Assembly: GCF_003076475.1 (NCBI RefSeq)
Contig: NZ_CP020919.1
Span: 2,728,001-2,792,000 of the forward strand
DNA from: Flavobacterium kingsejongi
GTDB lineage: Bacteria; Bacteroidota; Bacteroidia; Flavobacteriales; Flavobacteriaceae
Length of the DNA stretch: 64,000 nucleotides
Direction: 5' to 3'
Position numbers and translations under genes: made by a program. Of this stretch, positions 42,574-51,020 are shown in pieces. A model generated the notes under the pieces. That model was given only the letters and a program-made list of their open reading frames with translations. It made no database searches and was not told the DNA's origin. Positions within the stretch are counted from its first letter, which is position 1. Each line of letters opens with the position of its first letter.

Positions 42574-45021
42574 ATGAAAAATAGGATACAAAAAACAGCG
42601 AAAGTATCGTTGTTAACCGCACTGGTAGTAAGCAGCCTGTCCTGGGATGCCTTGCCTAAAAAAGAATATGATCCGGTAATTACCATCAATGGATTTACCT
42701 TTACCGACCTGAACCGGAATGGGAAATTAGACCTGTATGAAGATTACCGGCTTCCCGTATCACAAAGGGTACAGGACCTGGTGAGCCAGATGACCGATGA
42801 AGAAAAAGCCAGTATGCTTATGGGAACCGGGATGCCTGGCTTTGATGGGCTGACCCCTGTTGTTGGTGCTGTTGAAGGGCGTGTGCCGGGAGCTGCCGGG
42901 ATAACATTTGCGATCGAACGCTTGGGAATCCCAGGAGTGATCTTAGCGGATGGTCCGGCAGGATTACGCATCAAACCAATCCGCGAAAACGATCAAAACA
43001 CCTATTATTGTACGGCTTTTCCGGTAGGAACTGCCTTAGCTTCTTCCTGGAATGAAACCCTGATCGAGAATGTAGGAAAAGCGATGGGGAATGAAGTGAA
43101 AGAATATGGAGTGGATGTATTATTAGCGCCTGCACTGAACATCCACAGGAATCCGTTGTGCGGCCGTAATTTCGAATATTATTCCGAAGATCCCTTAGTT
43201 TCCGGTAAGATTGCTGCGGCAATGGTAAAAGGGATACAGTCCAATGGCGTAGGGACATCGATCAAACACTTTGCGGCCAACAACCAGGAAACAAATCGTT
43301 TGTCGATCAACGAACATATTAGTGAACGCGCCATGCGGGAAATCTACCTGAAAGGCTTTGAAATCACGGTAAAAGAATCGGATCCCTGGACTGTCATGTC
43401 ATCCTACAACCTCATCAACGGCACCTATACTTCTGCACGGAAAGACCTGTTGACCGATATCCTTAGGGACGAATGGGGCTTTAAAGGAATTGTGATGACC
43501 GACTGGTTTGGAGGGTATGCCGGATTCTCGGCGATTGCTGCCAAAGATGCTACCAGTAATGTTACCCAGCAACTGATCGCCGGGAATGATTTGCTGATGC
43601 CCGGACTGCCAGCGCAAAAAGCCAGTATACTGGAAAACATGAAAAATGGGAAGCTCTCCAAAGCTGTGGTGGATACCAATGTCAAAAGGATATTGGAATT
43701 TATCCTGAAATCCCCGGTAATGAAGCAGTATAAATATTCTGACAAACCAGACCTGAAAGGCAACGCAGCGGTAACCCGTGAAGCGGCATCGGAAGGAATG
43801 GTCCTGCTGAAAAATGATAAAAACGTATTGCCCTATACTTCACAATCGGCGCCAATAGCGGTTTTTGGAGTTACGTCTTATGATTTCATTGCCGGTGGTA
43901 CCGGAAGTGGGGATGTCAACGAAGCCTATACCGTATCATTGATCGAAGGACTGACGAAAGCAGGTTATCCGTTAGATGAAGAACTTAAAAAAATGTATAC
44001 CCCTTTTGCAGCCAAAGAGAAAGCGGCCGAACTGGAGAGCCGTAAAAAAAGGGGCATGCTGGCCTTGCCGGAGCGCCTGCCGGAATTACAGCTGGATACT
44101 AAGCTTATTGCGCAGAAAGCCACATCTTCGGAACTGGCGATCATTACTATCGGCCGTAATTCCGGAGAGGGAGGCGACCGTAAAGTAGCGGACGATTTTA
44201 ATTTAGCAGCAGACGAAATAGCCCTGATTGACAACGTCAGCAAAGCTTTTCACGCTAAAGGCAAAAAAGTAGTGGTAATCCTGAATATTGGTGGGGTTAT
44301 TGAAACGGCAAGCTGGAAAGACAAGGTAGATGGGATTTTGTTATCGTGGCAGCCAGGCCAGGAAGGCGGTAATTCTGTAGCCGATGTATTTTCGGGTAAG
44401 GTGAATCCTTCCGGTAAGCTTACCATGACTTTCCCGGTACAGTATACGGATACACCTTCGTCCAAAAACTGGTTGGGCACCCCGGCGGCTAATCCCGTTG
44501 AGGTGACTTATGAAGAAGGCGTATATGTAGGGTATCGTTATTACACTACTTTTAACGTAAAACCTTCTTATGAATTTGGTTATGGAAAATCCTATACACA
44601 GTTCCAGTATTCCGGAGTCAAAGTAGACCAGCCTGTATTTGCAAAACAACTTACGGTTTCGGTGACGGTAAAAAATACTGGGAAAACATCCGGTAAAGAA
44701 GTGGTGCAGCTGTATCTTTCGGCACCATCAAAAAGTATCGACAAACCAAAAGAAGAATTGAAAGCTTTTGGCAAAACCAAACTCCTGAATCCGGGAGAAA
44801 GTGAAACGCTTACGATGGTCCTCACGCCAAAAGACCTGGCTTCTTTCTTAGAAAGCAAAAGTGCCTGGATGGCGGAAGCCGGAACGTATACGGTTGGAGT
44901 AGGCGCTTCTTCATTAGACATCAAAGGAAAAGCGACATTTAAGGTACCGGAGGAAATTACGGTAGAAAAAGTAAAAAAAGCATTTGCTCCGGACGTCACC
45001 TTTATGGAGTTGAAACCGTAA
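42574..45021 (+). CDS. Glycoside hydrolase family 3 beta-glucosidase-like, exported
   Basis: An 815-residue GH3 enzyme with all three classical domains: barrel with the nucleophile Asp310 in GIVMTDWFGG and SIKHFAANNQET near 230, alpha/beta sandwich (EGMVLLKNDKNVLPY near 408) and a C-terminal fibronectin type III domain (TVKNTGKTSGKEVVQLYLSAP near 695). The N-terminus is hydrophobic but its signal cleavage site is not obvious. A perfect EF-hand loop (DLNRNGKLDLYE, 45-56) mirrors the first GH3. Last gene of the operon, followed by a strong terminator. Probably releases glucose from beta-glucosides. Confidence 0.94.
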   Translation: MKNRIQKTAKVSLLTALVVSSLSWDALPKKEYDPVITINGFTFTDLNRNGKLDLYEDYRLPVSQRVQDLVSQMTDEEKASMLMGTGMPGFDGLTPVVGAVEGRVPGAAGITFAIERLGIPGVILADGPAGLRIKPIRENDQNTYYCTAFPVGTALASSWNETLIENVGKAMGNEVKEYGVDVLLAPALNIHRNPLCGRNFEYYSEDPLVSGKIAAAMVKGIQSNGVGTSIKHFAANNQETNRLSINEHISERAMREIYLKGFEITVKESDPWTVMSSYNLINGTYTSARKDLLTDILRDEWGFKGIVMTDWFGGYAGFSAIAAKDATSNVTQQLIAGNDLLMPGLPAQKASILENMKNGKLSKAVVDTNVKRILEFILKSPVMKQYKYSDKPDLKGNAAVTREAASEGMVLLKNDKNVLPYTSQSAPIAVFGVTSYDFIAGGTGSGDVNEAYTVSLIEGLTKAGYPLDEELKKMYTPFAAKEKAAELESRKKRGMLALPERLPELQLDTKLIAQKATSSELAIITIGRNSGEGGDRKVADDFNLAADEIALIDNVSKAFHAKGKKVVVILNIGGVIETASWKDKVDGILLSWQPGQEGGNSVADVFSGKVNPSGKLTMTFPVQYTDTPSSKNWLGTPAANPVEVTYEEGVYVGYRYYTTFNVKPSYEFGYGKSYTQFQYSGVKVDQPVFAKQLTVSVTVKNTGKTSGKEVVQLYLSAPSKSIDKPKEELKAFGKTKLLNPGESETLTMVLTPKDLASFLESKSAWMAEAGTYTVGVGASSLDIKGKATFKVPEEITVEKVKKAFAPDVTFMELKP

Positions 45022-45043
45022 ATCAGGCATTACTAATTATAAC

Positions 45044-45077
45044 AAAAGCCCTTCCGGTCCATGACCAGAAGGGCTTT
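45044..45077 (+). terminator. Terminator of the GH3 operon
   Basis: AAAGCCCTTC and GAAGGGCTTT with inner GGTC/GACC pairing around a CAT loop. It lies 23 bases after the second GH3 gene. Confidence 0.85.
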
Positions 45078-45100
45078 GTCATTGTAAGCATTCCTATAAT

Positions 45101-45592
45101 TTAGAGTTCGCCGATGCCACCCAGGGCGACTACTTTGTTATCGGTGATTTTGATTTCGAGGCCATGTTCGTTATCCAGGGTATAATTAATTTCCAACATT
45201 AGGGAATTAGCATCGAGTATCCGGATATAATTGAGGTCGCGGATGGCGTTGAAATGTTTTTCGGGTGTGTCAATCCCCAAAGGCGGTTGCCCGGATTTGG
45301 ATTCGGTTTCATAATAGTGGGCATACAACCGTTGGTAGCGTTCAAAAGCTTTTTCTTTAATATCGGTGACGACAACGTCAATATCTCCTAAAAAGGCAGT
45401 GAATGTAGCCTGGTAGCGGTCTAAGGCTTCCAGGCTTGGGAAGTCTTCAATTTCTTCACCCTCCTCATCGAATTCGGATCCGAGGAATACCTCAATTTCA
45501 TTGGGGGTAAAATGCGGAATGGTAAAATAGCGTTCGGTAGAAAATCCGGCCCATTCTTCGACAATAGTATTCCAAAAAGGATGTTGTTCCAT
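45101..45592 (-). CDS. Hypothetical protein, 163 residues
   Basis: A complete ORF with acidic, aromatic-rich composition (HPFWNTIVEEWAGFSTERYFTIPHFTPNEIEVFLGSEFDEEGEE). There is no signal peptide or membrane span, so it should be cytoplasmic. The pattern of a short sheet, a charged loop, a helical middle and a C-terminal sheet (LMLEINYTLDNEHGLEIKI) recalls small DUF6985/DUF2004-type proteins, but this is a weak impression. Single gene; function unknown. Confidence 0.65.
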   Translation of the reverse strand: MEQHPFWNTIVEEWAGFSTERYFTIPHFTPNEIEVFLGSEFDEEGEEIEDFPSLEALDRYQATFTAFLGDIDVVVTDIKEKAFERYQRLYAHYYETESKSGQPPLGIDTPEKHFNAIRDLNYIRILDANSLMLEINYTLDNEHGLEIKITDNKVVALGGIGEL

Positions 45593-45649
45593 AGTATTTC
45601 GTTTTATAATAGTTAACGGTTGTGGGGAGTGATTATTTTACAAACTGCT

Positions 45650-46360
45650 TTATTCCGGATTGAACTGGAAACCTTTGAGCCAATGTTTTTCATCGCGCCA
45701 GATCATCCAGCAGTACCCAATGGTAGCAGTACCCTCCATAATTTTCAATTGCATCCAGTAGCCTTTTACCTGAACGGGATAGAAACGCAGGGATTTCGAT
45801 TCTTCATACCGGAGGTGTGCCCTAAACGTACGGTCTGCTTTTGGAAGTGCTGCACGGTCATACGGTTTGTCATAGAGAATTGTGGTATCATAAGCGCGGT
45901 CAAAGCTGAAAAATTCGCCTTGTGCGGCCTGTTTCCGAAAATAATCATTCCAAGTGTAAAATGTTCCGGCAGTTTTGGAAAGGTAGGCCATTTGCCCAAT
46001 GCTATCAATCCGGATCTGATAACGGTTATTGCCTGTTGCGCTACAAATAAAACTCAGGCTCCCGCTTCCGCAAAGAAAAGGCAGGATGGTGCCTCTATGA
46101 AAACGATCGGGTTCGGCACAGGACATGCATTCCGGGCAGTTGGTTTGTTGCAATGTCAGTACAGTGAGGACCGATCCGGAAGTACTGTCACGGTACAAGG
46201 GAATCGGTGAAAGTTCAAAGGGAACCGTAATTTCCACCAGGCCATTGCCCAAATAATCAGGAGCTGGTGCTGCTTTCCTTTGGCAGGAATCCAGGCCTAA
46301 TACCATAATAACGCTGAACAGTATAGCAAGTGAATGGTATCGTATCAGGAATCGCCCCAT
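45650..46360 (-). CDS. Hypothetical lipoprotein with CPECMSC cluster
   Basis: A 236-residue exported protein. The start at 46360 gives a compact signal peptide ending in lipobox LGLDSC; upstream in-frame Met codons only lengthen the basic N-terminus. It has IPLYRDSTSGSVLTVL, which resembles an SH3-like strand pair, and a cysteine cluster CPECMSC near residue 77 that might bind metal or form disulfides. No family recognised. Single gene ahead of a bidirectional terminator on its 5' side shared with the SDR gene. Confidence 0.68.
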   Translation of the reverse strand: MGRFLIRYHSLAILFSVIMVLGLDSCQRKAAPAPDYLGNGLVEITVPFELSPIPLYRDSTSGSVLTVLTLQQTNCPECMSCAEPDRFHRGTILPFLCGSGSLSFICSATGNNRYQIRIDSIGQMAYLSKTAGTFYTWNDYFRKQAAQGEFFSFDRAYDTTILYDKPYDRAALPKADRTFRAHLRYEESKSLRFYPVQVKGYWMQLKIMEGTATIGYCWMIWRDEKHWLKGFQFNPE

Positions 46361-46426
46361 GAGTAATCGGGATACCATTAGCGGTATCTTCCCCAAATAT
46401 AACCAAAATCAATTTATATTTAAAAA

Positions 46427-46465
46427 CGAAAAAGCGGATTACCCTGTGGGCAATCCGCTTTTTCG
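46427..46465. terminator. Hairpin terminator after the SDR gene
   Basis: CGAAAAAGCGGATT and AATCCGCTTTTTCG pair over 14 bp. It ends transcription of the minus-strand SDR gene at 46482 and insulates the lipoprotein gene. Confidence 0.88.
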
Positions 46466-46481
46466 AGCAGTTTATTGCCGC

Positions 46482-47315
46482 TTAGAAATCGGTAGATTCG
46501 GAGGTAGTTTTCCATTCTTCCAATCCCTGTTGGATCAGGACTACTTTTTGTGTGGCTCTTTTATAAGCATCACTGCCTAAAAAAAGGCGAACGGGCGGTT
46601 GCTCCAAATTGGCCAGTTCGATAAAAGCGGTTGCTGCTTTATCGGGATCTCCTGCCTGGGTGCCGTCCATGGTCAGGTAACGGGCATGAGAGGCACGTAC
46701 AGTTGTATAGTCCGCAATCGGGTTGGCGGGTAAGCTGAGTGAGTCGGGAGTAAGGAAATTGGTACGGAAAGCACCAGGCTCGACAACGGTCACATGAATG
46801 CCAAATTCCGCCAGGTCTTCTGCCAGAACTTCGGAGAGTCCAACTACGGCAAATTTGGTCGCGGCATAAACGGCCCATCCGGTAGCAGCGGCAAATCCGG
46901 CGATGGAAGCAATATTGATGATATGGCCCGAACGCTGACTGCGCAACTGGGGTACGATCGCACGGATGACATTCATCGTTGCAAATACATTTACTTCAAA
47001 ACTCTGCATAATCTCACTGTTTTCCAGTTCTTCAAGGGTTCCACCAATACCATACCCGGCATTGTTGACCACCACATCCACACGGCCGAAAGTAGCAATC
47101 GTTTCTTGTACCGCAGTAGCAATGCTGCTTTCACTCAGCAAGTCTACCTGTAAGGGGAGGAAATCAGAGGAAGTCGTCCCAACCGCAGCAGTAAGTGCCT
47201 CAGCCGTTCTCGAAGTCGCAGCTAGCTGATGCCCTTCCTGCAGTAGTTTTTTAACCAATGAAAGCCCCAGTCCTTTGGACGCTCCCGTAATAAACCAAAC
47301 TTTTTTAGTGCTCAT
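46482..47315 (-). CDS. Short-chain dehydrogenase/reductase
   Basis: A 277-residue classical SDR. FITGASKGLGLSL (residues 9-21) binds the nucleotide, DLLSESS and VNNAGYGIGG near 86-95, INIASIAGF near 136, and YAATKFAVVGLSE near 149 for catalytic Tyr and Lys. The insertion after PGAFRTNFL is typical of the extended group often annotated oxidoreductase. Substrate unknown. Monocistronic. Confidence 0.92.
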   Translation of the reverse strand: MSTKKVWFITGASKGLGLSLVKKLLQEGHQLAATSRTAEALTAAVGTTSSDFLPLQVDLLSESSIATAVQETIATFGRVDVVVNNAGYGIGGTLEELENSEIMQSFEVNVFATMNVIRAIVPQLRSQRSGHIINIASIAGFAAATGWAVYAATKFAVVGLSEVLAEDLAEFGIHVTVVEPGAFRTNFLTPDSLSLPANPIADYTTVRASHARYLTMDGTQAGDPDKAATAFIELANLEQPPVRLFLGSDAYKRATQKVVLIQQGLEEWKTTSESTDF

Positions 47316-47426
47316 AACTATTTCATTTATACAAATGTACCGGGAATTTACAAAATAGGAATTGCCCCATTCAAACAGATACTTGCTAAATTCAAATAAT
47401 TTTTTGGAATGTGTAAGTTGTGAGAA

Positions 47427-47482
47427 GTGAAAAGTAAGAAGTGAAAAGTAGAAAGGGAAAAGTAGAAAGGGAAAAGTAGGAA
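47427..47482. repeat. Four tandem 14-bp purine-rich repeats
   Basis: Units GTGAAAAGTAAGAA, GTGAAAAGTAGAAA, GGGAAAAGTAGAAA and GGGAAAAGTAGGAA lie end to end. The strand is almost pure purine. The array is about 100 bases upstream of the secreted-protein gene at 47586, within a 270-base gap. Copy number may vary. Confidence 0.85.
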
Positions 47483-47585
47483 GGCAGATATATGTTAATA
47501 CTATTAAATTGTAAAGTTATTATGCCTAAAATCAATTCGTATTGTAATTAGTTTAACTTTATCCCATCAAAACAACCAAATATTT

Positions 47586-48308
47586 ATGAAAAATTTTAAG
47601 ACAGTACTCTTTGTACTCTTGCTCGCGGTTTTAGCTCCTGCTACTGCCCAGACTAAAAAAGTAGCCGTAGTAACCTTTTATGCGGATAAACGCGTGGGCA
47701 TGTCCGATTTGGGGTTGGAAGGCTTAGCTGACATCACGAGCTTACAGGACAATCCTAATTTTAACCTGCAACCGCTATTGGACGAATACCATACTCGCTT
47801 TTTTGGAACGTATGCGAAAGAATTTCCTTTTGAATTGCTTCCGGAAGCTACGGTTACCGAAAATGAAAGCTATAAAAACTTCAAAGCACAGTTCCCTACA
47901 GACGGTTCTAACGAAAGCCGTTTTACAACCTTCGCAGGATACAAAGCGATAAACAGTAACTGGGGGAAAGAAAATGAAAAAGAAATGATCAGGATTTTTA
48001 GTGAGGCGGATGGCGTATTATTCGTTTATATTAATTTTGATTTTGTGAAAGGATTTGGTATCGGTGGAACCTCGACAGTAAAAATAAAAGCCTATACCAA
48101 TATTGTACTTTATAATAAAAAAGGCGAAAAAGTATTCACTATTAATGAGAATGCACAATCGAAGAAAACAGGCGTTATGGTTGGAGGTGTTCCGGTGATA
48201 AAACCGGAAAAAGTCCTGCCAATGTGCCAAAGTGCTTTAGATGAACTGATGAAAGACCTTGATAAAAGGCTACCGAAAATTATCAGTAAGACGGCTAAAA
48301 AACTATAA
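47586..48308 (+). CDS. Hypothetical exported protein, 240 residues
   Basis: A signal peptide (residues 1-21, cleavage near ATAQ) precedes KKVAVVTFYADKRVGMSDLG, a strand pattern seen in small periplasmic proteins of this phylum. The rest is mixed alpha/beta with GFGIGGTSTVKIKAYTNIVLYNKKGEKVFTINE. No catalytic motif is seen. Single gene with a purine-repeat array upstream and a very strong hairpin downstream. Function unknown. Confidence 0.75.
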   Translation: MKNFKTVLFVLLLAVLAPATAQTKKVAVVTFYADKRVGMSDLGLEGLADITSLQDNPNFNLQPLLDEYHTRFFGTYAKEFPFELLPEATVTENESYKNFKAQFPTDGSNESRFTTFAGYKAINSNWGKENEKEMIRIFSEADGVLFVYINFDFVKGFGIGGTSTVKIKAYTNIVLYNKKGEKVFTINENAQSKKTGVMVGGVPVIKPEKVLPMCQSALDELMKDLDKRLPKIISKTAKKL

Positions 48309-48447
48309 AAAAATAGTACTTTTCAGATCAAATAATTAATCAAAGATGCAGCAGAAGTGTTGTGCCTTTTTCATGGAATATGTTACAAATGAAACCGATA
48401 TGCTAATAGACTGAAAGTAAAAACAGAACTCCTGATTTAGTAAATAC

Positions 48448-48480
48448 AATAAAGGGATTGGCACAGCCAATCCCTTTATT
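48448..48480. terminator. Bidirectional hairpin terminator
   Basis: AATAAAGGGATTGGC and GCCAATCCCTTTATT pair perfectly over 15 bp around ACA, between convergent genes. Confidence 0.92.
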
Positions 48481-48501
48481 TTTTAGTATAGTTCCAATTA
48501 T

Positions 48502-49191
48502 TTAATGTTTCATCCATTTGATACGTGCCAGGGCTTCCTGGTATTGTTCGGCATAGGCACCGTCCAGCACATCATCGGTATGGCTTCCAAAATCCAGCAG
48601 TATGTTTTCCGCTCTCAGGTTACCATAGAGTGCCAAAATCTCTAATCGGCCCAGGATTTCATCCGTTTCCATATTTTGTAATTGTTGCTGTTCCAACTGA
48701 TCCAAAAACTGTTTCTGGGCTTCCTGGCTTATCGTTGCAGTTATGGGTACAGGCCGCTTTCCGGATGAGGTCGGTACTCCTTTGTGGGATGTAATCGTTT
48801 CTTTCGCAAAAACAACGGATCCCCATTTCCAGGTATCATCTACCGGGAAATCAGCTTGTTCATAAATGGTGAGTGTATCGTTTTTAAATGCAGTAGTGCA
48901 ACTTTGTGTAGCACCATACTCGGTAATAGAAGTACCTGTTTTGCAATCAAAAACATTAAATTCCGAAAGCACTTTATCTTCGTTAAAACCACAGACGGTA
49001 ATCCCCGAACCATCGGAAAAATGATAGGCAGCTATGGGGCTATCTTTAGCAGTAGCGCCTATGCCATCATAACAATGGCAATCCCTTTGGGATACGCTTC
49101 CCTGGGGAGCATTTGCTTTTATTTCCGGGGTTGTTTTTTTGTCACAACCGGTAAAAAGGACAATCATAAAGGCCAGAAGGTAAATTTTCAT
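48502..49191 (-). CDS. Hypothetical lipoprotein, 229 residues
   Basis: The N-terminus MKIYLLAFMIVLFTGC is a lipoprotein signal with Cys16. The body has several cysteines (CHCYDG, CGFNED, FDCKTG, SCTTAF) and a Gln-rich helical stretch near 165-180. No domain is recognised. It should be anchored in a membrane facing the periplasm. Single gene. Confidence 0.7.
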   Translation of the reverse strand: MKIYLLAFMIVLFTGCDKKTTPEIKANAPQGSVSQRDCHCYDGIGATAKDSPIAAYHFSDGSGITVCGFNEDKVLSEFNVFDCKTGTSITEYGATQSCTTAFKNDTLTIYEQADFPVDDTWKWGSVVFAKETITSHKGVPTSSGKRPVPITATISQEAQKQFLDQLEQQQLQNMETDEILGRLEILALYGNLRAENILLDFGSHTDDVLDGAYAEQYQEALARIKWMKH

Positions 49192-49290
49192 TGCTATTAC
49201 GGTGTTGGTGTATTGTAAAAATACACTTTCAAAAGGATTTTTAAGCCCCTATTGAACTGATTTTAAAATAAATACTATTCTTTTTTTGGA

Positions 49291-50322
49291 TTACAATACT
49301 AATTTAGCCTCCCATTCCAGTCCACTAATGTCAGTCAGCACCAGGCGGTAGTTGCCTTTAGGGAGCGTATCGAAAGCAGTATCGGGGAAGGTCAGCGTGG
49401 CTTTTGCGCCCAAGGGCAGGATGAGGCTGTGTTTGCCCGGTTTTACTTTGGCGACATAGCGATTACTAATTGCTGATGGCGCAACTTGTGAGAGTGCTTT
49501 ATGATCCTTTTCGAAGATAATGTTACCGCTTTCATCTTCAACGTGGACACCGATTAAAAAAGAACCGTATACGTCAGCACCTTCTACCCTAAAAACAGTG
49601 AATTCCAGGTTGCTATTGGTAATCGAAGCCTCAGTTACTTCTACTTTTGGTTTAACTGATTTATTGTGCAGTTCGCCATATACGCCGCCGTGAAAATACT
49701 GGTTGGTAAAGAGCGCGATAAAAAGGATCAGGAGTGATCCGGCTACAACCGGAACCTGCAGTTTCCTGATGTGTACCGGCAATATCCCGGAAGTAAGCCA
49801 GTTCCATTTTTTTTGGGCCTGTTGGGTGGCGGAAAAGAAGAGGTGGTCCAGGGAATAGTTGCCACCCCCGGAAAGAAACAGGGAAAATCCGGCTGCAATG
49901 CCCAGGATCCCAATCTGCCATTCATCCAGGCAGGTGGTACCGAGCCAACCGCTACCGAGCAGGATTCCCATAGCAAGGCTGAATACACCAATACTCATCA
50001 GGCGGGTGAATAGTCCCAGCATAAACAGCAGCCCCACAATCCCTTCCACGATTGTGAAGCCGACCATAGACCACCACAGTGCATCCGGATTGCTGACGAG
50101 GTATTCGATGATGGGTTTTATCCCCAGGGCATTCGGAAGGAAGTGGTTGAATTTTTCACCCACATAACCCGCTTCTTCGGGGTTCAGTTTGTTTTCTAAT
50201 ACGACGCGGCGCCAAAAGGCAGAGAAATACGTCCATCCTGTAACAAGGCGTAAAGCGAGTGTAGCCATTCCGGCATAAGAATAGGAAGTTGCAGCAGTAT
50301 GCTGATCGATAGTATGCGACAT
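49291..50322 (-). CDS. DoxX-family protein, DoxD-DoxA fusion
   Basis: A 343-residue protein in two parts. Residues 15-170 hold four membrane spans with the DoxD pattern (ALRLVTGWTYFSAFWRR, NPDALWWSMVGFTIVEGIVGLLFMLGLFTRL, WQIGILGIAAGFSLFLSGGGNYSLD). After one more span near 190-207, a periplasmic DoxA-like beta domain follows (VTEASITNSNLEFTVFRVEGADVYG, ISGLEWEAKLVL). In Acidianus DoxD and DoxA are separate subunits of thiosulfate:quinone oxidoreductase; the fused form occurs in Bacteroidota. Thiosulfate oxidation here is inference. A similar leader precedes the small gene at 50752. Confidence 0.88.
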   Translation of the reverse strand: MSHTIDQHTAATSYSYAGMATLALRLVTGWTYFSAFWRRVVLENKLNPEEAGYVGEKFNHFLPNALGIKPIIEYLVSNPDALWWSMVGFTIVEGIVGLLFMLGLFTRLMSIGVFSLAMGILLGSGWLGTTCLDEWQIGILGIAAGFSLFLSGGGNYSLDHLFFSATQQAQKKWNWLTSGILPVHIRKLQVPVVAGSLLILFIALFTNQYFHGGVYGELHNKSVKPKVEVTEASITNSNLEFTVFRVEGADVYGSFLIGVHVEDESGNIIFEKDHKALSQVAPSAISNRYVAKVKPGKHSLILPLGAKATLTFPDTAFDTLPKGNYRLVLTDISGLEWEAKLVL

Positions 50323-50335
50323 GTGTGTAATTTTT

Positions 50336-50361
50336 GAATTTAGATATCCGTAACAAAATCA
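50336..50361 (-). promoter_or_regulatory. Shared 26-bp leader element, copy 1 (before doxDA)
   Basis: This segment matches 50753-50778 at 22 of 26 positions and lies just upstream of the doxDA-like gene. Its end overlaps a -7-like box (minus TGATTTTG, 50361-50354). Confidence 0.5.
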
Positions 50362-50404
50362 TTGCTGGCAGCAGGAAGCAACCAGGCCTTAAAATTGTGG
50401 GATA

Positions 50405-50752
50405 TCAAATCAAAAATTGTTCGTTTTTTTTATACAGGGGAACGTGTACTGTAAAGTACAGAAAAGGTACCGGTAGTGGTTTTTGCTGGTAAGATGTTGC
50501 TGTTATGGCAATGTATGTGTAGGGAACGGGATAATCATTTTGTGATTTCCGGATGCCCTGCTGATACGCTGATGGCCTTTTTGTTTCGGTTTCCACGCAA
50601 AATCCTGCAGTGGTATTTTTCTCCGATAACTCCATCACCGGAATTCCCAATTGCTGTTTGATTTCTCTCTTAGCGGTACAGGGCAGCACCAAAAATACCA
50701 CTACTAACAAGAGGGCAAAAGTATGAAGGTGATGTTTAAAACGGCTGTACAT
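50405..50752 (-). CDS. Small hypothetical exported or membrane protein, 115 residues
   Basis: The start at ATG 50752 follows an exact -7 box at 50777-50784. The N-terminus has a basic stretch and one hydrophobic segment (FALLLVVVFLVLPC, about 12-25), which could be a signal peptide or lipoprotein signal. The rest is short, polar and aromatic, with no known domain. It lies 83 bases upstream of the DoxDA gene on the same strand and shares a leader motif with it, so the two are probably coregulated. Confidence 0.6.
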   Translation of the reverse strand: MYSRFKHHLHTFALLLVVVFLVLPCTAKREIKQQLGIPVMELSEKNTTAGFCVETETKRPSAYQQGIRKSQNDYPVPYTYIAITATSYQQKPLPVPFLYFTVHVPLYKKNEQFLI

Positions 50753-50778
50753 GAATTTAGAAATTCGGAATAAAATCA
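50753..50778 (-). promoter_or_regulatory. Shared 26-bp leader element, copy 2
   Basis: The minus strand contains the dyad GAATTT-CT-AAATTC directly before the ATG at 50752, in a 26-bp block that matches 50336-50361 at 22 positions. Confidence 0.5.
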
Positions 50779-50784
50779 AACTTA
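50777..50784 (-). promoter_or_regulatory. -7 promoter element
   Basis: The minus strand reads TAAGTTTG, an exact TAnnTTTG match, 24 bases before the start at 50752. The alternative start at 50779 lies inside it. Confidence 0.6.
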
Positions 50785-51020
50785 GCTAAAAAAATCCCGA
50801 AATCAAATGCTTTAGGGATTAATTATCAGGGCGAAGGTGCTAATTGTTGCTCTGGAGGAATTGGAATGGCAAAGTGAAATTTTTATCAACAAAAAGAAAG
50901 CAATACTGATCGCGTCAGGATAAATACGTAAATTTCAATTTCATAAAGTAAACAGTAAGCGATTTAAAATCAACTACTGATACGGAAGTCTATGCCCCAC
51001 ATTGCTTCATTAAAACCGAT

